Source of the DNA: Chryseobacterium panacisoli
GTDB taxonomy: Bacteria > Bacteroidota > Bacteroidia > Flavobacteriales > Weeksellaceae
Reading direction: 5' to 3'
Assembly: GCF_008274625.1 (NCBI RefSeq)
Contig: NZ_VTRU01000003.1
Location: forward strand, 186,001-250,000
Length of the DNA: 64,000 bases
Shown here: piece by piece, positions 15,904 through 25,001 of the stretch
How positions within the stretch are numbered: position 1 is the first letter of the stretch
Layout of the letters: every line of letters starts with the position of its first letter
The notes under the pieces: model-generated
The model's input: only the letters and a program-made list of their open reading frames with translations
Databases searched by the model: none
Told to the model about the DNA's origin: nothing
Made by a program: the position numbers and the translations under genes

Positions 15904-17469
15904 TTATCTGGCAATATTCACAGCTCTCGTTTCTCTGATTACTGTTACTTTTACCTGTCCCGGATAAGTCAGTTCATTCTGGATTTTCTCAGAGATGTCG
16001 TAGGAAAGCTGAGAAGCTACTTCATCGTTCACTTTTCCGCTCTCTACCATTACTCTCAGTTCTCTACCCGCCTGAATCGCATATGCACTGGATACTCCAT
16101 CGAAGCTTAATGCTGCAGATTCAAGGTCTTTTAATCTCTGGATATAAGATTCCAATACCTGTCTTCTTGCTCCCGGTCTTGCTCCTGAGATCGCATCGGC
16201 AACCTGAATGATCGGAGATAATAAAGACTTCATTTCAATCTCGTCGTGGTGAGCTCCAATAGCATTTACTACTTCAGGGTTTTCACCATATTTCTCAGCC
16301 CACTGCATTCCTAAAAGGGCGTGTGGCAATTCTGATTCCTGCTCAGGAACTTTACCGATATCGTGTAAAAGACCTGCTCTTTTTGCTAATTTTACGTTTA
16401 ATCCTAACTCAGCAGCCATAGTTGCAGCGATATTTGCTACTTCTCTTGAGTGCTGCAGTAAGTTTTGTCCGTAAGAAGAACGGTATTTCATTCTACCTAC
16501 GATTTTGATCAGTTCAGGGTGCAATCCGTGGATTCCTAAATCAATGATGGTTCTCTTACCTACTTCAATGATTTCCTCTTCGATCTGTTTTCTGGTTTTT
16601 TCAACTACTTCTTCGATTCTTGCCGGGTGAATTCTACCATCGGTTACCAATCTGTGAAGGGATAGTCTTGCAATTTCTCTTCTTACCGGATCAAAACATG
16701 AAAGAAGGATAGCTTCCGGGGTATCATCAACGATGATTTCAACTCCTGTTACCGCTTCTAGAGCACGGATATTTCTACCTTCTCTACCGATAATTCTACC
16801 TTTTACTTCATCAGATTCAATATTGAAAACGGATACTGAGTTTTCGATAGCCTGCTCTGTTCCGATTCTCTGAATCGTTTGAATAACAATTTTTCTCGCT
16901 TCGTTTTTGGCATTCATCTGAGCTTCTTCCATGATGCTCTGAACATGTGCCTGCGCTCTTGTTTTTGCTTCTGCTCTCATGGTTTCTACCAATTCTGCTT
17001 TAGCTTCATCAGCAGTATAATTAGAGATTTTTTCAAGTATTTCTACTTTCTTAGCGTTAGCTGTATCTAATTCCTGCTGCTTTCTTTCAAGGATTTCGGT
17101 CTTCTTAGCATAGTCTGCAATCTGCTTGTCCAGATCTTTTTCAAGTTTTCCGGTCTTGCTAAGTTCATCATTCAGCTTATGCTCCTTGTCTTTCGTTCTC
17201 TTTTCAACTTCCTGCATTTTCTTTTCACGGGACTGAATGTCTGCATCATGCTGAGATTTCAGTTCCAGGAATTTTTCTTTTGCCTGAAGGTTCTTTTCTT
17301 TCTTTATGGATTCAGCTTGTACATTAGCTTTTTCTATAAGGTTTTCGGCGTTTTTCTTAGCATCATCTATGATGAATTTTGCCTTAGTATTCAGAGAGCT
17401 TTTTGAGAAAAACATTCCCACTACAGCCCCGATTACTAAACAAACAACACCGACTATAACTTCTATCAT
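15904..17469 (-). CDS. rny: Ribonuclease Y
   Basis: Membrane-anchored endoribonuclease that starts mRNA decay. The 521 residues show, in order: an N-terminal membrane helix ([20 protein letters not shown]), a long coiled coil (about 30-190), a KH domain with [15 protein letters not shown] (about 225-240), and an HD domain ([28 protein letters not shown]). The length and order are standard. The neighbouring zapA and 6S-like RNA lie just upstream on the same strand. Confidence 0.97.
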   Translation of the reverse strand: MIEVIVGVVCLVIGAVVGMFFSKSSLNTKAKFIIDDAKKNAENLIEKANVQAESIKKEKNLQAKEKFLELKSQHDADIQSREKKMQEVEKRTKDKEHKLNDELSKTGKLEKDLDKQIADYAKKTEILERKQQELDTANAKKVEILEKISNYTADEAKAELVETMRAEAKTRAQAHVQSIMEEAQMNAKNEARKIVIQTIQRIGTEQAIENSVSVFNIESDEVKGRIIGREGRNIRALEAVTGVEIIVDDTPEAILLSCFDPVRREIARLSLHRLVTDGRIHPARIEEVVEKTRKQIEEEIIEVGKRTIIDLGIHGLHPELIKIVGRMKYRSSYGQNLLQHSREVANIAATMAAELGLNVKLAKRAGLLHDIGKVPEQESELPHALLGMQWAEKYGENPEVVNAIGAHHDEIEMKSLLSPIIQVADAISGARPGARRQVLESYIQRLKDLESAALSFDGVSSAYAIQAGRELRVMVESGKVNDEVASQLSYDISEKIQNELTYPGQVKVTVIRETRAVNIAR

Positions 17470-17510
17470 AATTTATATTGAGTTTTAATTGTATTCATAT
17501 CCTTGTTAAA

Positions 17511-17680
17511 TAAAAAAAGCCCACAATAATCCAGAGATTGAGAGTAAACTCCTAATCAACACGATTTGAACTGATTTCCACTGTCTGTAATCCGGAAATC
17601 CGGCACGCCATTCGATGGACATTTGTTCGGTAATTGTTTAGCGTTGAGTTTACCTTTAATGTGTTAGAATTATTGTAGGC
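17511..17680 (-). ncRNA. ssrS: 6S RNA (6S-Flavo-like)
   Basis: Regulates RNA polymerase by mimicking an open promoter. The roughly 170-nt minus-strand segment folds as one long rod: the 5' end GCCTACAATAAT pairs with the 3' end ATTATTGTGGGC, and GGTAAACTC pairs with GAGTTTAC further in. This leaves a large central bulge and a distal hairpin containing CCGGATTTCCGG. A TTTTTTTA tract follows the 3' end. Its position right after zapA is the usual 6S location in many bacteria. The identification rests on fold and context. Confidence 0.75.
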
Positions 17681-17703
17681 AGTAATTTTTCAGGAAAAAA
17701 AAT

Positions 17704-17991
17704 CTATTTCCCGATTTCATTCAACGACTGATTAATCTGCGTTAATCTTTCGTTGGTAGAATTAATATTTTTTTCGTAGTTCAGAGAAACTACTTCTGCA
17801 TTGGTTCCCAGTTTCAGGGCACACATTGCCAAAGCATCCTGTTTATCTCTTACATCGAAGTTCTGTTCAAAATCTTTAATCATATTCTCGATCTGCTTCC
17901 CTACTTTACGCAAAGTTTCTTCCTCTGCTGCCGGTACGTTCAGCGGATACACTCTTCCTGCAATGTTGACGGTTATTCTCCTTACCTCCAT
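17704..17991 (-). CDS. zapA: Cell division protein ZapA
   Basis: Promotes FtsZ bundling at the division ring. The 95 residues match ZapA length, with the N-terminal RRITVNIAGRVYPLNVPAAEEETLRKVGKQIE and a C-terminal coiled coil (NYEKNINSTNERLTQINQSL). The start overlaps the stop of the upstream coiled-coil ORF by one base (TAATG), so the two are translated together. The 6S-like RNA follows. Confidence 0.93.
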   Translation of the reverse strand: MEVRRITVNIAGRVYPLNVPAAEEETLRKVGKQIENMIKDFEQNFDVRDKQDALAMCALKLGTNAEVVSLNYEKNINSTNERLTQINQSLNEIGK

Positions 17992-18293
17992 TATAATCCA
18001 CTGTTTTGAAGCTGAGCAATACAGAAATCAATTTCTTTCACCAATCTGTTGATATGGTTTTTCATTAATCTATTGTGTTCAGGATTTCCTGATATTGCTG
18101 AATAAAGTTTTATATTTTTTTGTTCTTCTGCTAATACCTGATTCTTTCTTCTTTCCTCATCATACTTCTTCTTCAACTCTTCATGCTCAATATTTAATTC
18201 TTTTAAATTTTCCGTAAGATTTTTATAGTTCTTTTGCAGAGTCGAAATCTTTCTCTCTAATTCTGAAAAATTGTTTTCTAAATCTTGAAGCAT
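17991..18293 (-). CDS. Small coiled-coil protein upstream of zapA
   Basis: 100 residues from the ATG at 18293 (MLQDLENNFSELERKIS), almost wholly coiled coil for the first 65 residues, with a C-terminal helical part (NRLMKNHINRLVKEIDFCIAQ). The frame stays open upstream to a TTG at 18383 that would add a hydrophobic segment. That longer start lies in the T tract of the porT terminator and ahead of a perfect promoter (18321-18349), so I reject it. Coupled to zapA; a ZapB-like division role is inferred from position only. Confidence 0.75.
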   Translation of the reverse strand: MLQDLENNFSELERKISTLQKNYKNLTENLKELNIEHEELKKKYDEERRKNQVLAEEQKNIKLYSAISGNPEHNRLMKNHINRLVKEIDFCIAQLQNSGL

Positions 18294-18320
18294 TTCAGGT
18301 TTGTATATTCTAACTAAAAG

Positions 18321-18349
18321 CAAAAATAAAAAAATAATAACACTAACAA
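18321..18349 (-). promoter_or_regulatory. Promoter of the coiled-coil gene/zapA/6S unit
   Basis: On the minus strand: TTG, an 18-base spacer, then TATTTTTG. This is a full Bacteroidota promoter, about 28 bases before the ATG at 18293. Confidence 0.75.
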
Positions 18350-18380
18350 AAATAAAACACTCTATATTTTGATATAACAA

Positions 18381-18407
18381 CAAAAAAGGAGGTGCTAATG
18401 CACCTCC
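18381..18407 (-). terminator. Terminator of porT
   Basis: GGAGGTGC / GCACCTCC around a 4-base loop, with TTTTTTG following on the minus strand, just after the PorT stop. Confidence 0.88.
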
Positions 18408-18432
18408 CGTCTATTTTTCAATGAAATATTTT

Positions 18433-19215
18433 TTATTCAAATTTCAGAACAAACATTATGGCTCTTGTCTGTAATGTAGAAATTGCAGATGCCCAGTAAG
18501 GAGGTGTAGTAGCATTATCAGCCACTTTCTCGTTGTTCATGAAGAATGTTCCTCTTACGGCTGGAGTCAGTTTAAATTTGTTGAAATAAAACTGGATTCC
18601 CATTTCTGCAGACCATGCAAAGTTGTGGGTAGTTGATCTGTAGATCCCCTGCATGTTATCATCTGTGGAACTTGAGTTAGACTGAAGGTTTACAACATAG
18701 TTTACCCCTGCTGCAACGTAAGGCCTTGAATTGTACCATCTTTGTCCGTGAAGTTCCAACATTACAGGAATGTCTATTAATGTAGATTTAATTTCTCTTA
18801 CTTTATCCTTTTCCTGTAAAGGGAATGGCATAAAAGGAGGATTGGTTAAAGAACCGCCTGCATAAATGTCATTGGATTGAGTATTAAAAGTCAACTGTCT
18901 TTGAGCAAACTGTAAACCTGGTTCTATTCTTACATCAAGATAATCATTCAGTCTCCATTTTGCAATAAGCCCGGCACCGAAACTATAGCTTTCCTTGGAG
19001 GTAACAAGGTTTTCATTATCATTCATCCCGTATTTCGGATGCAAAACAATGCGGTAATCCAGTCTGTTCCCGTTCAAATAAAACCCCCAGCTGAATTTCT
19101 GCTCGTCGAAATCTTCCAACTTATCCATTCTGTTTCGGGTTCTGAATTGCGCGTTTGCAAAAACGGCAACATTTACTGAGGTTAAAACCAGTGCTTTTAA
19201 TAGAAATTTATTCAT
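18433..19215 (-). CDS. porT: PorT-family outer membrane beta-barrel protein
   Basis: 260 residues with signal peptide (MNKFLLKALVLTSVNVAVFANAQF) and alternating beta-strand sequence ending in FVLKFE, as expected for an eight-stranded outer-membrane barrel. The conserved segments KFSWGFYLNGNRLDYRI and PYVAAGVNYVVNL, together with its place just downstream of ubiE/menG, match PorT/SprT, a component needed for type IX secretion in Bacteroidota. The gap to ubiE is 3 bases, indicating one operon. Confidence 0.85.
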   Translation of the reverse strand: MNKFLLKALVLTSVNVAVFANAQFRTRNRMDKLEDFDEQKFSWGFYLNGNRLDYRIVLHPKYGMNDNENLVTSKESYSFGAGLIAKWRLNDYLDVRIEPGLQFAQRQLTFNTQSNDIYAGGSLTNPPFMPFPLQEKDKVREIKSTLIDIPVMLELHGQRWYNSRPYVAAGVNYVVNLQSNSSSTDDNMQGIYRSTTHNFAWSAEMGIQFYFNKFKLTPAVRGTFFMNNEKVADNATTPPYWASAISTLQTRAIMFVLKFE

Positions 19216-19218
19216 AGG

Positions 19219-19950
19219 TTACTTTGTTGCTTTATAAATTGTGGCTATACCTAAACTTAATTTTTTATATTCTACTTTCTTAAATCCCGTATCTAAAAGA
19301 ATTTGCTTCATCTTCTCCCCGAAAGGAAAAGCATTTACAGAATCCGGAAGGTATGTATACGCCCTATTATCCTTAGAAACCAATCTGCCGATGGCAGGCA
19401 ATATATTTTTGAAATAAAACATATAAAATGGCCCCATGAAACCCTCAACCTTTGAAAACTCCAGTATATAAACACTTTTGTTATCTTTAACTACTCTTCT
19501 TAACTCTGCTAAACCTTTGGTAAGATTCTCAAAATTCCTTACTCCAAATGCAACGGAAACAGCATCAAATCTATTGTCCTCGAAAGGTAAATTTTCTGCA
19601 TCCCCTTTTTGCATGGAAATTTTGCCGTCTAATTTAAGTTTTTTTATTTTAATAACGCCAACATTCAGCATTTGTTGTGATAAATCTAATCCAACTACTT
19701 TAGAACTGGTTCCTTTTTCAATGGTAATTGCCAGATCTCCCGTTCCTGTAGCCACATCCAGCACTTCCTGCGGATTATCATTTTTCATCCATTTTACCAG
19801 TTTATTTCTCCACAAAATATCAATTTTCATGGATAAAACACGGTTCAGAAGGTCATACTTCGGTGCAATATTGTCGAACATATCCTCTACCTGGCTTTTT
19901 TTTGTAGCCTCTGAATTGTAGGGAGTAACTTTGGTGATATCTTTTGTCAA
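19219..19950 (-). CDS. ubiE: Demethylmenaquinone methyltransferase (UbiE/MenG)
   Basis: Methylates demethylmenaquinone to menaquinone. The 243-residue class I SAM methyltransferase shows the UbiE signature: MFDNIAPKYDLLNRVLSM, the SAM-binding VLDVATGTGDLA, GDAENLPFEDNRFDAV and SVAFGVRNFENL. The best start is a TTG at 19950, 3 bases after the upstream stop; the next ATG would remove part of the conserved N-terminus. It is in one run with the upstream membrane ORF and porT. Confidence 0.93.
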   Translation of the reverse strand: MTKDITKVTPYNSEATKKSQVEDMFDNIAPKYDLLNRVLSMKIDILWRNKLVKWMKNDNPQEVLDVATGTGDLAITIEKGTSSKVVGLDLSQQMLNVGVIKIKKLKLDGKISMQKGDAENLPFEDNRFDAVSVAFGVRNFENLTKGLAELRRVVKDNKSVYILEFSKVEGFMGPFYMFYFKNILPAIGRLVSKDNRAYTYLPDSVNAFPFGEKMKQILLDTGFKKVEYKKLSLGIATIYKATK

Positions 19951-19953
19951 AAC

Positions 19954-20523
19954 TTAAAACTTGTAATATTCTTTATAATAATTTAGGTAATCCTGCTTTC
20001 TGAAGATTTTAGATCGGGATTCCACTTTCTGGATATTCTTGATCACTTTATCATAATCTTCATCTACATTGTAATAAAAATCTTCTGTGTAAAGCTTATT
20101 GAAGCGTTTCGCTCCTCCGTAATAATCCTTTCCGTCAATGACCGTTTTATCAAGGTTTGCCAGTAACGAATCTTTTTTAAGATTGTATCCGTAGTACTGA
20201 TCATTTACGTAGTAATCCTGATGGGTAATATTAATCAGACCACGAAGTTTATTTACTTCAAATGCTGAATCATAAAGCATTTTCTTGTTCTGATCAAATA
20301 CCTGAATAGAGTTTTTCCCTTTATTCAAATCCACATGCACATACTGCCCGGCGGAGATAATTCCTTCAGATCCGTTATTGATCTTAAAGTAATACGTATT
20401 CGGGGTAGGATTATCTACAACATAATAATTCTTCTTGGCTAAAAAAAGGAAGTAGATCCCAAAGGCAACGATAAATGCCACAGCTGCAATAAGTAAGCCT
20501 TTTAAGGACGAGTTGTTTTTCAT
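19954..20523 (-). CDS. Single-pass membrane protein of unknown function
   Basis: 189 residues. A short basic N-terminus and one hydrophobic segment (LLIAAVAFIVAFGIYFLFL, about 10-29) anchor a soluble domain rich in Tyr, Asn and Asp. I do not recognise the family. It is first in the run leading to ubiE and porT and has its own -7 element (TAAATTTG, 20546-20553), divergent from the FabH-like gene. Confidence 0.7.
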   Translation of the reverse strand: MKNNSSLKGLLIAAVAFIVAFGIYFLFLAKKNYYVVDNPTPNTYYFKINNGSEGIISAGQYVHVDLNKGKNSIQVFDQNKKMLYDSAFEVNKLRGLINITHQDYYVNDQYYGYNLKKDSLLANLDKTVIDGKDYYGGAKRFNKLYTEDFYYNVDEDYDKVIKNIQKVESRSKIFRKQDYLNYYKEYYKF

Positions 20524-20545
20524 AGATTGTAAAGTACAATTTCTG

Positions 20546-20553
20546 CAAATTTA
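20546..20553 (-). promoter_or_regulatory. -7 promoter element for the 189-residue membrane protein/ubiE/porT unit
   Basis: TAAATTTG on the minus strand, 22 bases before the ATG at 20523. Confidence 0.5.
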
Positions 20554-20590
20554 ATAATATTTTTAATTCTCCGTTATTAATATTAATTAT

Positions 20591-20598
20591 TAACTTTG
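20591..20598 (+). promoter_or_regulatory. -7 promoter element for the FabH-like gene
   Basis: TAACTTTG, exact consensus, 26 bases before the ATG at 20625. Confidence 0.5.
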
Positions 20599-20624
20599 CA
20601 TCTTTAAAAAAATCATATAAACGA

Positions 20625-21698
20625 ATGCCGAATACGATCATTATTGGCTCTGGATCTTATATTCCGAACAGAGTTATTGGTAGAGATTACTTCATGAATT
20701 CCGAGTTCTATGCAGAGGATGGAGTAAAGATTGAAAAGCCTGTGGAAGAGACCATTGCGAAATTTGTAGAGATTACAGAAATCGAAAACAGGAGATTCAT
20801 TGAAGATGATCTTTCCAACTCACAAATCGGTTATGAAGCAGCAAAAATTGCCCTTGAGGATGCAAAAGTAGACGGCGAAGAATTGGATTATATCATCTAC
20901 GCAAGCAATTTCGGGGAAGTTACCGAAAACGGATATGCTGATTTTATGCCAACAATGGCAGCAAGAGTAAAGAATAAACTGGGGATCAAAAACAGAAAAT
21001 GCGTAACGTATGATATGGTTTTCGGATGTCCTGGATGGGTGGAAGCAATGATTTTGTCTGATAATTTAATTAAAGCTAAGGTTGCCAAAACCATTCTTGT
21101 CATCGGCGCTGAAACTTTAAGCAGAGTAACAGATCCTTATGACAGAAACAGAATGATCTTTGCCGATGGTGCCGGAGCAGTAGTGGTAAAAGCAACAGAC
21201 GAAGAGAATGTAGGAATTATTGCCCACAACACAATCTGTGACAACGGACCAGAATTAAACTACCTTGAAAACCAGCCTTCTATCAATAAAGAAGCAGATC
21301 AAAAGCGCCTTTATGTAAGAATGTTAGGAAGAAAGATTTACGAATACGCTCTTAAAAATGTCCCGGATGCTATCAAGGATACCATTACAGATGCGGGTCT
21401 TTCTATTGAAGATATAGATAAAATCTTAATTCACCAGGCAAATGCCAAAATGGATTATGCCATGATTGAAAGACTTCACAGGCTTTATGATGTAAAAGAA
21501 TACGATCATGCGATCTCTCCTATGACGATTCAGGATCTTGGAAACACTTCAGTAGCAACAATTCCTACCATGTATGATTTAATAATTAAAGGAAAAATGG
21601 AGGGTCAATCGTTTAAAGAAAAAGGTAACATTGTAATGACTTCGGTAGGTGCCGGAATGAACATCAATGCTGTCGTTTATAGATTTCCTAAAAAATAA
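20625..21698 (+). CDS. Beta-ketoacyl-ACP synthase III family protein (FabH-like)
   Basis: Thiolase-fold condensing enzyme, 357 residues. The catalytic triad is visible: Cys in MVFGCPGWVEAM (about residue 130), His in ILIHQANAKM and Asn in DLGNTSVATIPTMY. FabH makes acetoacetyl-ACP to start fatty acid synthesis. This protein has a long insertion near residues 25-60 and diverges from housekeeping FabH, so it may be a paralogue acting on other starter acids. A single gene with its own promoter and terminator. Confidence 0.88.
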   Translation: MPNTIIIGSGSYIPNRVIGRDYFMNSEFYAEDGVKIEKPVEETIAKFVEITEIENRRFIEDDLSNSQIGYEAAKIALEDAKVDGEELDYIIYASNFGEVTENGYADFMPTMAARVKNKLGIKNRKCVTYDMVFGCPGWVEAMILSDNLIKAKVAKTILVIGAETLSRVTDPYDRNRMIFADGAGAVVVKATDEENVGIIAHNTICDNGPELNYLENQPSINKEADQKRLYVRMLGRKIYEYALKNVPDAIKDTITDAGLSIEDIDKILIHQANAKMDYAMIERLHRLYDVKEYDHAISPMTIQDLGNTSVATIPTMYDLIIKGKMEGQSFKEKGNIVMTSVGAGMNINAVVYRFPKK

Positions 21699-21720
21699 TA
21701 TTTAAACCATTAAAAATATA

Positions 21721-21755
21721 AAAGCACAGGGAAGTTTATTCTTTGTGCTTTTTTT
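21721..21755 (+). terminator. Terminator of the FabH-like gene
   Basis: AAAGCACA (21721-21728) pairs with TGTGCTTT (21744-21751), followed by a T run to 21755. Confidence 0.85.
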
Positions 21756-21764
21756 GATCAGAAC

Positions 21765-22970
21765 ATGCAAAAGAATTTTTTAATCATCGCCGGAATCTTC
21801 CTGTTTTTGGAAGTGTATATTTACCAGGCTATCAGGACTCTCACTGATAATTCATGGATAAGAATCGGATATTGGGTACTCTCTTTAGCCGTATATGGAA
21901 TTTTCGCTTACGAAGTCACCCACTTCCAAAGATCAGACAAAAGTACAGTAAGGGCTCAGATTATGATCTCTTTATTTTTAATTTTCATCCTTCCTAAAAT
22001 TTTTGTAGTCCTGTTTTTATTAATTGATGATATCTTCAGAACCGGAGGATACCTGATCGGTTTTGCCCAATCTTCGGAAAACTTCTTCCCGGAAAGAAGA
22101 AAATTCCTGAGCATTGTAGGCTTAGGAATGGGAGGCGTTCTTTCTGCTCTTTTCATAGATGGAATTACTTTTGGTAAATACCGCCACACCGTAAGAAGAG
22201 TAAGGGTGAAATTCAACAATCTTCCGAAAAGCTTCAAAGGATATAAAATTATCCAGATTTCTGACGTTCACAGTGGAAGTTTCTCCGATCCCAGCAAATT
22301 ACAGCACGCCATTGATCTGATTAATGAACAAAAACCTGATCTGGTATTATTCACCGGAGATATGGTGAATAACGTTGCGGATGAGTTCAAGCCTTTCATC
22401 CCGCTGTTTTCAAAAATCCAGGCTAAAGACGGTAAGTTTGCCGTATTAGGAAACCACGATTACGGGGATTATGTATCCTGGGAATCACCTGCAGCTAAAA
22501 AAGAAAACCTTGATACTTTGATTAGTTATGAAAAACAAGCAGGTTTTGACATGCTGAGAAACGAACATAGAATCATTGAAAAAAACGGAGAAAAAATATA
22601 TATCCTGGGTGTTGAAAACTGGGGATTAAAACCTTTCCCTCAATTCGGAAAAATAGATGACGCTTTAAAAAACGTACCGGAATCCGCTACAAAGATATTA
22701 ATGAGCCATGACCCTACCCATTTTGATTATGTGGTGAAAAAACACCCTGCAAACATCCATCTGACCCTTTCAGGACATACGCATGGGATGCAGTTTGGAT
22801 TAGATCTTAAAAATATAAAATGGTCACCTGTTCAGTATCGATACCCGAAATGGGCCGATTTATATGAAAGTGAAGGAAAACTATTGTATGTAAACAGAGG
22901 ATTCGGAGTATTGGGATATCCCGGAAGAGTGGGTGTATTGCCGGAGATTACCCTTTTTGAGCTAAGCTAG
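21765..22970 (+). CDS. Membrane-anchored metallophosphoesterase (YkuE-like)
   Basis: 401 residues. Three to four N-terminal membrane helices (about 1-130) are followed by a calcineurin-type phosphoesterase domain with all metal motifs: ISDVHSGS, FTGDMVNN, LGNHDYGD, SHDPTHF and SGHTHGMQFG. YkuE-like enzymes act on UDP-diacylglucosamine or other phosphodiesters at the membrane. The substrate here is unknown. It is preceded by the FabH-like terminator and followed by repeat-rich DNA. Confidence 0.92.
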   Translation: MQKNFLIIAGIFLFLEVYIYQAIRTLTDNSWIRIGYWVLSLAVYGIFAYEVTHFQRSDKSTVRAQIMISLFLIFILPKIFVVLFLLIDDIFRTGGYLIGFAQSSENFFPERRKFLSIVGLGMGGVLSALFIDGITFGKYRHTVRRVRVKFNNLPKSFKGYKIIQISDVHSGSFSDPSKLQHAIDLINEQKPDLVLFTGDMVNNVADEFKPFIPLFSKIQAKDGKFAVLGNHDYGDYVSWESPAAKKENLDTLISYEKQAGFDMLRNEHRIIEKNGEKIYILGVENWGLKPFPQFGKIDDALKNVPESATKILMSHDPTHFDYVVKKHPANIHLTLSGHTHGMQFGLDLKNIKWSPVQYRYPKWADLYESEGKLLYVNRGFGVLGYPGRVGVLPEITLFELS

Positions 22971-23165
22971 TTGAAATTCAAAATTTAAGGTTGCTTGTTT
23001 TTTTGTTGCTGGTTCTATTAGGTTGTTATTATCTTGGCTCTTGGCTCTTGAATCTTGGTTTTCTATCAAAATTCACCATTGACTTGCAGAGCAAAATTCA
23101 CGATTGACATCAATAGACATTCAATACTATTTGACAGAGTAACCCTGTCACCTATCACCTACTCT
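22971..23165. repeat. Repeat-rich convergent gap (heptamers plus one 41-nt element)
   Basis: Contains degenerate heptamers (TTGGCTCTTGGCTCTTG at about 23034-23050, TCACCTATCACCTA at 23149-23162) and, in reverse orientation, one copy of the 41-nt element at 23068-23108. There is no gene. Confidence 0.7.
23068..23108 (-). repeat. 41-nt interspersed element, copy 1
   Basis: Read on the minus strand it starts GTCAATCGTGAATTTTGC and ends TCAATGGTGAATTTT. It differs from the copies at 28364-28404 and 41905-41945 at only a few positions. Confidence 0.85.
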
Positions 23166-23918
23166 CTAAAAAATATAATCTTTCATACGGGAAGTAGCCA
23201 TTTCCCTGTCATTAAGAAAAGTAAGGAGGGCATCTAATTTGTCCTCCATTTTTTTGCCCGAAAATAAACTTCGGTAAAAAGGGATATCAAAACGATATTT
23301 CTTAAAGTCTGTAAACTGCCATGTATTCAGATAAATCAGCACAAATTCCTCATTCTGCAGAGTCTCCAAAACCATATTCTGGTAATACTTCATCGGCAGA
23401 ATCTGAAATACAAAATCATTGTAAGGCAGCTGACTGTATGGAGAGATACTTTCCGGGACAATACTCAGTCCGTCCTCTTCTGTAATTTCCGTATCTCTTT
23501 TGAGTCTTTTGAAAGGGAAAAGAATATTGGCGTTGTCGATATTGGAAACGTAATTAAATTCCATCAGCTTCAAAATCTCCTGCGAAACTTTTACATCTTT
23601 CTGACGGATTCCCCTGATCTGTTTTTCCAGAAGATCCTGAATATTCTTCTTGGCCTTTTCAATTTCTTCAGGGTTGGAGTCTTTATTATAAAAAGCAATT
23701 TCATGCCCTTTGGATGAAATTGCTTTTATTAAATTCTGAAGTTTTCCGATAAGAGAAACCTCTACGAAAAAACTTGATTTGACATCATGAATATCTAAAA
23801 TTCTAAGAATTGCTCTGGTATTATTTTCTATAATTTTCAATCGCTCATCATCAGTAATCCGGAAGCCGTTTTTTACTTCAGCTTCAATACAGGTGATGTT
23901 AAAAGTTAATAATACCAT
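23166..23918 (-). CDS. Degenerate polysaccharide deacetylase-like (NodB-fold) protein
   Basis: 250 residues laid out like the DUF3473-associated polysaccharide deacetylases: MVLLTFNITCIEAEVKNGF, then RILRILDIHDVKSSFFVEV, then SKGHEIAFYN, and a C-terminal region with LPYNDFVFQILPMKYYQN and FVLIYLNTWQF. The catalytic DD motif and the HxxxH metal site of active enzymes are not visible (TFNIT in place of TxDxE/D; GHEIAFYN in place of GHExxxHxxxH). It is therefore probably non-catalytic or altered. A single gene with no linked envelope genes. Confidence 0.6.
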   Translation of the reverse strand: MVLLTFNITCIEAEVKNGFRITDDERLKIIENNTRAILRILDIHDVKSSFFVEVSLIGKLQNLIKAISSKGHEIAFYNKDSNPEEIEKAKKNIQDLLEKQIRGIRQKDVKVSQEILKLMEFNYVSNIDNANILFPFKRLKRDTEITEEDGLSIVPESISPYSQLPYNDFVFQILPMKYYQNMVLETLQNEEFVLIYLNTWQFTDFKKYRFDIPFYRSLFSGKKMEDKLDALLTFLNDREMATSRMKDYIF

Positions 23919-24002
23919 TTAAATTAAAATTTATATAAATTACGTAAAATACTAAAAATCAAATGTTAAAACAATTATTAATTAAAGTATTACTTTACAT
24001 TA

Positions 24003-24968
24003 TTAATCCTTGCCTAGTTTTATCTTCAGATTCTTGATCATGTCCTTTGTCATTTCAGAAATTCCGAAATCATAAGTCAGACCCCAGTCTTTTTTAGCTA
24101 CAGAATCATCAATAGAGGCTGGCCATGAATCTGCAATTGCCTGTCTGAAATCCGGGTTATAATCAATAGCAAAATCTGGAATTTCTTTCTTGATTTCTGC
24201 TGCCAGTTCTTTTGGAGTAAATGACATTCCCCCTAAATTATAAGAAGAGCGAACCGATAAGCTTTCTTTCGGAGCGTCCATTAATTTCAAGGTCGCATTG
24301 ATGGCATCATCCATATATAACATCGGCATTCCTGTATCTTCGGAAATGAAACTTGTATACTTTCCATCTTCAATTGCCTTATAGAAAATCTCAACAGCAT
24401 AGTCAGTAGTTCCACCCCCTGCCGGAGTTTTCCATGAGATCAATCCGGGATATCTGATACTTCTTACATCTACACCATATTTATCGAAATAATATTCACA
24501 CCACTTCTCCCCTGCCATTTTGGAGATTCCATAAACCGTTGTAGGATTCAACACTACATCTTGTCCCACCTCATGTTTTGGAATTCCTTTTCCAAATACA
24601 GCAATAGAACTTGGCCAGAAGATCTTTTTCAGAAGCCCTTCTTTCGCCATTTCACAAAAATGAAGCAATGGCTCAAGATTTAGTTTCCAAGCGAAAATAG
24701 GCTGCTTTTCCGAAGTTCCGGATAAAAGCGATGCCAAGTGATACACTGTAGTAATCTCGTAATCATGAATCACCTGTCTTACCAATTGTGTATTGGTAAC
24801 ATCCATTCTTTCATAGTGTCCGGCAGAAGTAATTCCTTCCTGCCATCTGTCCAGTCCTGAAGCAACAACGTTTTCCGCTCCGTGGATTTCAACAAGTCTG
24901 TTCGTAAGTTCGGTACCAATTTGTCCCAAGGCACCTGTAATCAGTATTCTTTCCGTATAGGATTCCAT
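24003..24968 (-). CDS. tdh: NAD-dependent L-threonine 3-dehydrogenase, SDR type
   Basis: Oxidises L-threonine to 2-amino-3-oxobutyrate. The 321-residue extended SDR shows the NAD-binding GALGQIGTEL (about 12-21), the catalytic YGISK with Ser in WPSSIAVFG, and the segments RYPGLISWKTPAGGGTTDYAVEIFY and MPMLYMDDAINATL characteristic of the SDR-type threonine dehydrogenases of flavobacteria. Generic sugar epimerase is the main alternative. A -7 element TACTTTTG lies about 25 bases upstream. Confidence 0.88.
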   Translation of the reverse strand: MESYTERILITGALGQIGTELTNRLVEIHGAENVVASGLDRWQEGITSAGHYERMDVTNTQLVRQVIHDYEITTVYHLASLLSGTSEKQPIFAWKLNLEPLLHFCEMAKEGLLKKIFWPSSIAVFGKGIPKHEVGQDVVLNPTTVYGISKMAGEKWCEYYFDKYGVDVRSIRYPGLISWKTPAGGGTTDYAVEIFYKAIEDGKYTSFISEDTGMPMLYMDDAINATLKLMDAPKESLSVRSSYNLGGMSFTPKELAAEIKKEIPDFAIDYNPDFRQAIADSWPASIDDSVAKKDWGLTYDFGISEMTKDMIKNLKIKLGKD

Positions 24969-24993
24969 TTTTCAGATTTTTTTTAGAATTGTA

Positions 24994-25001
24994 CAAAAGT
25001 A
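24994..25001 (-). promoter_or_regulatory. -7 promoter element for the threonine dehydrogenase gene
   Basis: TACTTTTG on the minus strand, 25 bases before the ATG at 24968. Confidence 0.45.

Noticed and set aside
18294..18383. N-terminal membrane helix on the coiled-coil protein upstream of zapA
   Set aside because: It would begin in the porT terminator T tract and precede a perfect promoter at 18321-18349.
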